From contig JAHLKC010000077.1 in assembly GCA_025449115.1 (NCBI GenBank), forward strand, positions 124,001 through 188,000: a stretch of 64,000 nucleotides of DNA, written 5' to 3'. Position 1 is the stretch's first letter. Every line of letters begins with the position of its first letter. A program made the translations under genes and the position numbers. Shown here in pieces: positions 48,029 to 57,193 of the stretch. Source of the stretch: Chytridium lagenaria (lineage: Eukaryota > Chytridiomycota > Chytridiomycetes > Chytridiales > Chytridiaceae). The notes under the pieces are model-generated. The model was not told the origin of the DNA, made no database searches, and was given only the letters and a program-made list of their open reading frames with translations.

Positions 48029-48413
48029 TTCTGCAGTATGGTGTTGGATTGAAGCAACATTCCAGCACTCGTCACCGTGCCGTTACTGCCCATTACAATA
48101 ACATTCCATTCCAAACACATTCCACAACGATTTTTCTTTAGATACCGACTCTCGCTCTTTCGTTTTCGACGGCATGAAGAGATGTCGACAAAGTGGAGCA
48201 GTAATATGCGTAAGCTTATGTGCACAAGCACATAAGGTAATACACGACTGTGCCACTTCAACTATGTCAATATTCTAACGAGCCCGTCAGATCCTGAGCC
48301 GACTTTTTGGCCTGGAATGGCATCGATTCCGAGGCATAAAGTCGGCGCGGCTCTCCCGTCCTCTCCCCGCCCTCCTCTTCCAACCGCTGCTTCACAGTCT
48401 GTGCGATGTGATC
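48029..48413. repeat. 385-bp dispersed repeat, copy 2
   Basis: Same orientation and almost the same sequence as 27707-28091. The hairpin stem CTTATGTGC/GCACATAAG is kept but shortened by a C-to-G change next to it. The GC-rich GTACGG islands begin about 70 bp downstream of this copy. Confidence 0.9.
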
Positions 48414-48478
48414 GGGTTATATCCCATAGGTAAAAACCGTAGACAAGTAATAACCTTTCTACTAATTTCCTATGTACG

Positions 48479-49010
48479 TAAGGCCCGTACGGGCCCGTAC
48501 GGGTACTTGTATTTCATTATATTGTCAAATGACTTTTGAGCCGTACGGCTCTGGACGGATCGTTGTTAGTTTTTGCACCCTTCCCCCATGTTGGCCATAC
48601 AGTTTCTGCATGACTGTTAGTTAATCCGTACATTTATATTGTATAATAACGGACTTATTTACGATGTGGCAAGCCATATTTGCTTTATTTGAGGCATCGT
48701 ACATCATTGCATCATGAGCGTGTTGCTATAGAATGTTTTATATTAATACAACTGATAGGCTTCGTTACTTATGTAATTCGTAGGCATGCCAGCGGTCAAC
48801 AACCGCACCAAACTCTACTCGCACTTTTTTTGCCATCACATAAATTTAACATCGATCTGCGCGCTAAGCAAATCTATTTTTTGCTTGATTACCAAGGATT
48901 TATAGGATTTCAAACTTAGGATATAAATTTGAAATTAGAGCTGGGTGACTGCTCACAAATATTAAGCCGTACGTCCCGGCGGGGCCTCCGGCCGTACCGT
49001 ATGGTCACTA
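48479..49010. repeat. GTACGG palindromic GC islands, first group
   Basis: Three short GC-rich blocks in AT-rich DNA: about 48480-48512 (GGCCCGTACGGGCCCGTACG), 48537-48560 (GCCGTACGGCTCTGGACGG) and 48966-49005 (CCGTACGTCCCGGCGGGGCC). Each is built from the self-complementary core CCGTACGG or CCCGTACGGG. Confidence 0.8.
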
Positions 49011-49123
49011 AAGTCAAAGTAATTTAAATTTCAATTACGTTTATAAGCTTATCATTCATTCTAATGCGAGGTAAGTCATTAATATAATCTAGACGGCTTT
49101 TCATTTATTCTCATATACAGATG

Positions 49124-52100
49124 TCAATATTCACGGAATCGTCCAGAATCACGAGACCGATTCGACCTCCTGATAGGAGAACCAGAAGACTCACTCGCAG
49201 TCAGTGACAGTCTCCTACGCTTTGCAGGAGAAACAGACGCGGACGACCTTGAACGCTGACTAGTGTTTCGGGTTGATCGACGCGGCGATGACATATATGA
49301 GGAATTGTTCGATACTTCAAATGAAATGTTAAAAGTAAACAGCGTAAAATCATATTACCAGTATCCACCGATGTATGACGCTTTGATCTGCGCGGAATTT
49401 CGCGCGTGTCTGCTTTCAGGTATCAGTCTTATTGTAGTTTTGACAAAATTGCCACTTACTTCTATGTTCAGGTGCAGGTAAAAGTTGAAGCTTATCCTCT
49501 ATCTCCTTCAACTGCAACAAAACCCTTTCCTCGAGCGCTTCCACTTTGTCTTCTAGACATTGCACAATTACTTCCATCTTCTCTGCCATACCCGCCTGAG
49601 CTTTGTGCATCTGATCAAAATTCGAGATAATGTTCCTTCGTGTTGCATTGTTTTCGTGCATCAGCGTTACCAAGGTGTCCCTCCCAGCCGCTAAATGCAT
49701 TTGAGTGTCACCGTTGGCGCTTACAAGGTAGCAATCGTTTAAGCGTTTGAGTTCCGATATTTTGAAACCTTCCAAAATTTTTGTAAAAAAAAAAAGTAAG
49801 ATTCTGCGTACGTGAGCATCGGACCGTACAAACCGTACGGACCGTACGGGCCTCAGCCGTACGTACGGTCCGTACGAGCCCACGTTGCCCGTACGGTCCG
49901 TACGGACGCAAGTTGCCCGTACGGACCGTACGGCCCGTACGTAATGTTATAAGTAAAAAAGGAACAGAACAGACGCATTACTCACCAGGTACATTTTCTT
50001 TAAAGGCCGGTGACATGTATGCTTTTGCACTTGTACACTCTGGGTATGTCGCAAACACCATGATGCCTCCGTTCATTTCCCGACTCAAGAGGTCAGCCTA
50101 CATATTGAGAGTTATTCATTCAAGTGAATAAAGTTTATTATTTCTTCTCTTACATTTTGCAGTATGCTTTCCCATTTACGCTTGAAAAAGGAGTTTTTTG
50201 CCTTACTACTAGTATTCTGAGAATTCCTTTGAAAGGCGTTTTTTCGTATGGCCTTCTGTTTTATAGATGCTTATTGTGATAATAAGAATGATAAGATAAG
50301 CATGTATATGAGACCCAACAAACGAAACAAACTTACTTTCCTGTACAAGTCTTCCCCGTCTAATATTGTATGCACCTTCAATATAAGTATGCGGCACAGT
50401 TCCAGCATTGTCTATTGTTGAGTGAACTTCTTATTATTTCTCGTTATAACCTTTAACTTAGACTTTTTCTCGTTATACTTTTAAGCAGAGTCTCGGGGAA
50501 AAACTTATTGTTCACTGCTTTTATTCAAATAAAGTCCCTTGCTTAAATACGCGTTTTCTTCCTGAAACGCTCCCTTAGCGGCCAACGCCGAATCTCGCGT
50601 CATAAATAATCAAAGACGCGTAAAACCAATTAAACCCCTTAATCAAGCGGCACACGCGCCGCACTTAAAACCAAGCCTTCAGCGGTCAACCAGCCGCCAC
50701 CATAACAGGCAAGTGGGGAAAGGGAAAGTAAACTTAAACAAAGGGAATAAAGAAATCACCAATCACATCAATCAAATTCGTTCAAAGTCAAAACTTAAAC
50801 TTTGAACGCAAATCAAAACAGAACCGGACGGATGTGTACTAACAAGAATATAAAGAACCGACGGAAACGTAATTAAGGTGAGAACCATCCAAATGAAACA
50901 ACAAGTGAAATAACAAGAGAAAGGTAGGAACCAAAACTGAAGTCCCTGACGCGTCGGGAACGCGTCCAATGAAGTCCAGCGCGAATCCTCGTGAAGGTAA
51001 GTCATGACGCGTAGCCCAGAACGCGTAAATCCAACATTCTCCCCCTTTACGCGTCTGGCAGCGCGTCCTCATCCACAACAAGTTCCATTCCCACCATTTC
51101 GCGACATCTCTCCAAATCCGCGTTGCTCAACCCTTTTGTCAACATATCTGCGGGTTGCTCCTTCGTTCCAACATGCTCTACACTCAGCAGCTTCTTGGAG
51201 ACGCGATCCCTGACCGCGTGAAAGCGTAAGTCAACGTGACGCGTGCGCGAGCTGATAACCGGATTCTTCGCGATAGCCTCTGCCGCTGTGTTGTCACAGT
51301 AAAGATGCGGTGGTTCATCAAACGCGTATCCAATCTCCTCCAGAAGTTGCCTCAGCCAAATAAGCTCAGATGAGGCTTCACTGAGCGCGACATACTCTGC
51401 CTCAGCGCTTGAGACCGCCACAGATGCCTGCTTCCTCGCTCCCCAGATGACGGCTCCCCCATTTATCATGATCACGAATCCACTGATGGATTTTCTCTCA
51501 TCAGGATCGTTCCCGAGGTCAGCATCGCTGTACCCTTCAAGTCGAAGTTTATCGCCCGTTCTCTCGTACTTGATCCCCAAGTCACGCGTCTTTCTCAAGT
51601 ATCCCAACAAGTCGCGTGCACACTCCCAATGTGCCTCTCCAGGCCTTGCTTGGTAACGTGCAAGCATTCCTACGGTGAAGGCGATGTCTGGACGCGAATT
51701 CACCATCGCGTACATAAGTGATCCGATCACTGTGCGGTAAGCCAGCCGTCAACCGATTCCAAAGGTGACGCGTCGTCCTCAATCCTTCCAAGACGCGTGC
51801 CAGGTCGAATAGGAAGCTTCTTCACGTGTTGCTCTGGTACTTGAAGCTTCTTCATCATTGTGTCAATGTAGGCGGCCTGCTTGATCCTCATGATGCCTTC
51901 TTCTTGAGAGTAACGAATCTGGGTTCCAACAGCGTACCTTGGGTCGTGCTCACTCGTGGCGGAAAAACGCGTTTTCAAGTCGCGTTCAAATTTCTCGGCT
52001 TCTTGAACGTCCTTGCTGCCGAAAATTATGTCGTCCACGTAGACCACGAGTAGAGTAAGTCGTTCACCGTGTCTTTTGAAGTAGAGACACGCGTCCGATG

Positions 52101-55100
52101 TTGATCGCGTAAAACCCATTTCTAAAAGGAACCCATCCAACACTTCATTCCATCCAAGCGGTGACTGCTTCAACCCATACAGAGTTTTAATCAACAGGCA
52201 GACCCATCCTTCCTTGCCTAATTCCACAAATCCCTCCGGCTGCTCAATGTATATCTCGACGTCTTTCAAGATGCCGTTCAAAAATGCCGTCTTTACGTCG
52301 AATTGTCTTATGACCATCCTTTCGTGAGCCATTACCGCCAATATTGCCCTGTACGTAGAATTCTTCATTACTGGCGCGTAAGTTTCGTGATAGTCGATCC
52401 CTTCCTTTTGAGAGTATCCCTTCGCAACGAAACGCGCCTTTCTCCTTTCTACCTCCCCATTCTCCTCCTTTTGTACCTTAGCACCCACCCAGACTTAATG
52501 ATCTTCTTCCCTTTTGGTCTCATCACGAGTCTCCACGTGTTATTCTCCATTAACGAATTGTACTCGTCTTCAAGTGCCTTCATCCATTCGGTACCGTCTT
52601 CGCGTCCTAACGCGTCTTCTACAGAGGTAGGGTCGGTAAAGTCGTCCTCAACACGTTCTGCTGCAGCGGCGTGTGCTGCAGGCTTCACCGGGAGCTTGCT
52701 GCCTCTTCCTGCAAGTGTCTGAAACCATGGCGTCGGTTTGCTGCGCTCCCTTGCTGGGTACCGACGCGTTTCTTCTTCCTGTGGAGTTTGTGTTCGTGGG
52801 ATACGCGTTGATCGCCTAAGTGGGGTCCTTTCCGGAGTCGATGGCGCGTCCACAAAGTCTTCTGACGCGTTTTCTTCAAGCTCTTCATCGCTCCCCCCAT
52901 CCTGTTCGTTCTCCTCCTGTGTTGACGCGTCACTGTCGCGTTCTTCGATGTCCGAGTCCTTTTCAGAGTCTGAGCTTTCATTGTCTCGGTGTCGATGCCG
53001 ATCTTCTCCAAAAGAGTTTTGTTTGGCTTCCAGGTTGAGATGTCCAGATCCTGATCGTCAGAACTCCCTGTGTTCATCTCATCAAAGATCACGGTCTTGC
53101 TGCGGACGATCTTCTTCGCAATTGGGTCATACATTTTGTAACCCATGACCTCATATCCCAGGAAGATGCATTTACGCGTGTTTTTGTCCATCTTCTTCCT
53201 CTTTTGCTTTGGCACATGAGCGTAACATGGACAACCAAAGATCCTGACGCGTTTAAGGTTTGGTTTTCGTCCAGTGAAGAGTTCCAGAGGTGAAGCGCCG
53301 TTCTTTCGTGGAGATCGATTATGTAGGTATGTTGCCGTCGAATTGCTTCCGCCCAGAACTTATCATCCAGATCCGCGTCGTAAAGCATACATTTTGCTTT
53401 CTCTATCAATGTCCTGTTCATTCGTTCCGCGACCCCATTCTGTTCTGGCGTGTAAGGCATTGTGAAGGTGAGTTTGACGCGTTCTTCAAGACACCAAGAC
53501 TTCAGCTTGTCGTTCTTAAACTCCCCTCCATTGTCTGCCACTATCTCCTTCAAATAGCGCGTTTGTTGTCTCCAGAATCCACGGAATCTCTTTCAGAGTA
53601 TTCAATGCCATCAATCTTAAATCCCGTAATTGTTTCCGCCTCCGACTTATACAACTTGATGTACTTTATCGCGTCCGACTTCTTCTTCAGGAAATACGTC
53701 TGTACGTATCCAGTCAACGCGTCCACTATGACCATGAAGTAACTGGATCCTCCGATGCTCTTTTTCTTCATGGGTCCAGCCAGATCCACATGTACGCGTT
53801 CCAGCTTTCTTATTGATCCAAATGACTTCTCAGGGTGTGTGGATCGCGTGGTCTTCCCTTCAATGCATCCTTTGCAAAGCGCGTCCGAGTTCTCTTCCGT
53901 GACGCGTACTCCATCGGCCGTTTGCTCAAGCATCTTCACGGCCTTCATCGAGAGGTGTCCCATCCTCCTATGCCACGTTAACGCGTCGTTAAGGGACTTG
54001 CTCTTAATGCCAACTGACGCGTTCATTCCTCCTGGTTCCCTGAGGTAAAACAAGTTGTCCACCAACGTGAACTCCGCCGCCACGTGGTTTGATTCCATGT
54101 GCTTGAGGCGATAATTTCCATTTGACGCGTCCAAGTGCACTCCACGCGTAAGGGCTGCTCCAAGCGAGATGAGATTGCGTGTAATCTCAGGTACGTAAAG
54201 CACGTTCTTCAACTTGATCGTCTTCACGTCCTTTCCCACCTTTACTTGCAGAGTCAACTCCCCCATTCCTTCCACTTTGATTCCTTCGCCGTGCTCAGCC
54301 GTCTTGACGCGACTGTCCACCCTCCTAAAGTTCCTCATTCCTTCCTTGTCGAACGTCATGTGGTGAGTTGCTCCAGAGTCCAGTATCCATCGTCTGTCCC
54401 TCCTTCCTGACGTCGTCGCGTAAGCTTCCAACAGGGTGTCTTGATTGACGATTGAAATGAACGCGATTGGGTTCGCGTTAACCGTGTTTGCCGAGCCTCT
54501 TCCACCCGACCTTTTTCCTTTCCACTTGCGCCAGCGGTTCCTACCACCACTGGACTTCTCATCTTCAGAGTCGTCCGAGTTTGACGCGTCCTTCTTCTTG
54601 CCCCAACAGTTCTTCGCGAAGTGTCCAGTCTTCCCACAGTTGAAACACTTGAGCTGTGTTTTGTCGCGTTGCTTTCCTTTTGACGCGTCCTTTCCTTTGT
54701 CTCCTGACACGTTCCTTCCTTTGCCAAACCGACGCGTTTTCTTCGTAAAGAAGGCCTCTGCCTCCTCTGACGCGTCCTCCCTGTCCTTGATCTTCTCTTC
54801 GCAATCCAGGAGCCTAGCTACAACCAAGTTGTAGTCCTTCACGACCTTCTCGTCCGTCTCAATGTTGGCGACGGCCACGTCGTAAGCCTCTGGGAGTTTC
54901 GTCAAGAGATGCGCGATGTGTTGCTCGTTGCTGATGATCTCTCCTGCTGCCTTAAGCTGGTTGACGATAGTTGACAGTTCTGCAACGAATACCCTGAGAG
55001 AGGTTCCCTCCTTCATTCTGAGACGCGTCATCTTGCGCGTAAGGGCGTTTCTGTTAGGCTGGGACTTACGTTCAAATGACGCGACTAAACATTCCCAAGT

Positions 55101-56421
55101 CTCCTTGGCCGACAGCTCTTCTCCAATCAGATGGAGTACCGAATCCGAGACGCGTGATTCGATCTTGCTCTTGGCTTTGTCATTGGCCTCAATTTCTTCT
55201 GCGCGTAGCTTCTTCTCCTCCTTGGTGGGGACCGCGTTTGCGTACTCAGTGATCCCATTCGACGTGACGGACCACAAGTTCTTCTCCTTCAGGTACGAGG
55301 TCATGCGTCGTTTCCAAACGTGGAAGTCTTGACCATCAAAACGCGTAGGCTTGTAGCTGCTTGACTCGCGTTCGTCGCCAGAATCTTTAGTCATTGTACC
55401 GAAGGAAGTGCTACCACTGTTGAGTGAACTTCTTATTATTTCTCGTTATAATCTTTAACTTAGACTTTTTCTCGTTATACTTTTAAGCAGAGTCTCGGGG
55501 AAAAACTTATTGTTCACTACTTTTATTCAAATAAAGTCCATTTGCTTAAATACGCGTTTTCTTCCTGAAACGCTCCCTTAGCGGCCAACGCCTAATCTCG
55601 CGTCATAAATAATCAAAGACGCGTAAAACCAATTAAACCCCTTAATCAAGCGGCACACGCGCCGCACTTAAAACCAAGCCTTCAGCGGTCAACCAGCCGC
55701 CACCATAACAGGCAAGTGGGGAAAGGGAAAGTAAACTTAAACAAAGGGAATAAAGAAATCACCAATCACATCAATCAAATTCGTTCAAAGTCAAAACTTA
55801 AACTTTGAACGCAAATCAAAACAGAACCGACGGATGTGTACTAACAAGAATATAAAGAACCGACGGAAACGTAATTGAGGTGAGAAACCATCCAAATGAA
55901 ACAACAAGTGAATAACAAGAGAAAGGTAGGAACCAAAACTAAAGTCCCTGACGCGTCGGGACGCGTCCAATGAAGTCCAGCGCGAATCCTCGTGAAGGTA
56001 AGTCATGACGCGTAGCCCAGAACGCGTAAATCCAACATCTATCCATGATAATGCAATGTTATTGTACTAAAACCGAAATGTATGATAAATACCAGCGTTT
56101 CCTGGGCCATCTAAAGTCAAGGGCCGCTGTTATCGTTATATATGTCATTGCCTACTAGGAAAGATGATACAAAAGTCATAATCAACTCATCATCTTCAAT
56201 GAAAAGTACAAGTAAGACTTACTCGAGTCTTCAGCATTGACAGCAAGGGTTGGTCCATGAAGATTTCCAGTGTCGTGCTCGCCGTCATCATCTGAAGTCG
56301 GAATGTCGCTATCATGGTCTTCCATATCGTTCTCACCATCACTGTTATGCTCATCCATGGAGATATCAGATGATGGTGGAAATCGACCTATAGTGTGTTT
56401 GTTAATAGGCAATGAATGCAT
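49124..56421 (-). CDS. Unrecognised nuclear-type protein C, interrupted by a Copia element
   Basis: Minus-strand gene. Confident 3' exons with matching phases: 49986-50097 (ADLLSREMNGGIMVFATYPE), 49460-49768 (coiled-coil-like: QAGMAEKMEVIVQCLEDKVE), 49359-49412 and 49124-49314 (Arg/Ser-rich, with nuclear-signal-like SPAKRRRLSLTASES). A likely exon at about 50162-50224 (KNSFFKRKWESILQN) precedes them. Upstream, 50337-50415 plus the bases right of the retrotransposon (from 56038) read as one open frame around SWIDNAGTVPHTYIEGAY. An acidic exon lies further upstream (about 56421-56224: MDEHNSDGENDMEDHDSDIP). The joins between the acidic exon and the interrupted exon do not close in phase. The 217-nt intron 49769-49985 is largely made of GTACGG palindromes. 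No family recognised. Confidence 0.55.
49802..49945. repeat. GTACGG palindrome cluster inside an intron
   Basis: About a dozen overlapping CCGTACGG / CGTACGGTCCGTACGG units in 140 bp, strongly self-complementary, occupying most of an intron of gene C. Such a run could fold into long hairpins in the pre-mRNA or DNA. Confidence 0.9.
50416..51036 (-). repeat. Copia LTR (3' LTR in element orientation)
   Basis: Direct repeat of 55418-56037 beginning TGTTGAGTGAAC and ending AATCCAACA on the plus strand. Contains six ACGCGT sites. On the minus strand it follows the polypurine tract. Confidence 0.97.
51037..51055 (-). promoter_or_regulatory. Copia polypurine tract
   Basis: On the minus strand, AAAGGGGGAGAA lies immediately before the 3' LTR start, the position used to prime plus-strand DNA synthesis. 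Confidence 0.85.
51047..55394 (-). CDS. Copia Gag-Pol polyprotein, frame-disrupted
   Basis: Frames chain in order on the minus strand: 55394-53550, 53553-53089, 53215-52685, 52853-52449, 52488-51727, 51730-51047. Gag (FHVWKRRMTSYLKEKNLW) ends in a CCHC knuckle CFNCGKTGHFAKNC (about 54650-54605). Protease WILDSGATHHM (about 54390-54357). Integrase zinc region LTWHRRMGHLSMKAV and CKGCIEGK (about 53975-53850), core HVDLAGP (about 53800), IVADNGGEF (53540) and PEQNGVAERMNRTLIEKA. Reverse transcriptase ARFVAKGYSQKEGIDYHETY, QFDVKTAFLNG, VVYVDDI (about 52035). RNase H GYSDADLGNDPDERKSISG, VAVSSAEAEYVALSEA, LYCDNTAAEAI, RHVDLRFH. At least five frame changes separate the blocks. Given near-identical LTRs these may be assembly indels rather than decay. 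Confidence 0.93.
55400..55417 (-). promoter_or_regulatory. Copia primer-binding site
   Basis: Minus strand immediately after the 5' LTR reads GTGGTAGCACTTCCTTCGG. TGGTA start agrees with priming by a tRNA, possibly an internal methionine tRNA fragment as in other Copia elements; the tRNA identity is inference. Confidence 0.6.
55418..56037 (-). repeat. Copia LTR (5' LTR in element orientation)
   Basis: Partner of 50416-51036. The promoter for the element should lie here, reading minus. The first gag ATG (55394) is only 24 nt inside the LTR boundary, leaving a very short leader. Confidence 0.97.
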
Positions 56422-56429
56422 TGTTCCCT

Positions 56430-57193
56430 AACTGCAACCAATGCGGGTGTTTCCTTGCAATATGGGAGACGATGACATTTTTGTGTAACTTGTGATGACA
56501 AACAAAAAATTTTGTACATAGATAGTTGCGAACATAGTGAATTTTTAATTCAAAGTAAAGTCCAACTAAGCAAACACGGCTCACGGTGGTGCCGTACGGT
56601 ATAGTTTATTATTAAAGTTCTTATAATACATTTCTTCATTTTATTGGACATAAATCAAGCAACGGCCGCCCTGACGTGCCGGGCCTGTTCTATTTGTACT
56701 TGAACAAATTAAAGTAAGGGTTAAATATATATAGTATCCGGCCCCCTACGGGCCGTGCGTGTATTAGACGATCAAAGTACTTAAAACCCTAAGATTTACA
56801 TTTTTATTCGATGGAAATCAAGTAATTTAGAAAGCCTTGGTAACGGTCGCCCCAACGTGCCGGGCGTGTTCTTGAGTATATCTACTTAAATAAATTTATT
56901 TTAGTTTAATATGTATATAGGAGGCCCGGACGGCCCCTACGTGCCGTACGTGGTTCTTGAGTATATCTACTTAAATAAATTTTTTTAGTTTAATATGTAT
57001 ATAGGAGGGCGAAGGGCCCGGACGGCCCCTACGTGCCGTACGTGGTTAGACGATGGACACTTGATTAACATCTAGTACATATTTGCTTGAATAACTTAAT
57101 ATATTTTCCATAATCTGCAATAAATAAGCCACATGCCGGGCATAGCATTGACGTGCAGTGCAATATACGAAAATGCTCATAAATCCAAATCTT
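56430..57193. other. AT-rich spacer with GTACGG islands and a ~75-bp duplication
   Basis: Islands at about 56590-56602, 56660-56690, 56735-56762, 56925-56953 and 57010-57047 (GGCCCCTACGTGCCGTACGTGG occurs twice). The last two belong to a direct duplication that also repeats TTGAGTATATCTACTTAAATA. No gene seen. Confidence 0.7.

Larger units (their letters stand above)
50411..56042 (-). mobile_element. Ty1/Copia LTR retrotransposon, complete, with TSD
   Basis: LTRs at 50416-51036 (621 bp) and 55418-56037 (620 bp), each TGTTGAG...CCAACA, differ at roughly ten positions by eye (about 98% identity; half are one-base indels). TCTAT at 50411-50415 and 56038-56042 is a 5-bp target duplication. The coding strand is minus. 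Next to the 5' LTR is a primer-binding-like TGGTAGCAC. Next to the 3' LTR is the polypurine tract AAAGGGGGAGAA. Domain order protease-integrase-RT-RNase H assigns it to Copia. The whole element, LTRs included, is crowded with ACGCGT. Confidence 0.97.

Noticed and set aside
56067..56092. 26-nt intron in gene C next to the Copia insertion
   Set aside because: Shorter than typical fungal introns. A single TAG in an otherwise open frame or a one-base error explains it equally well, so I do not assert it.
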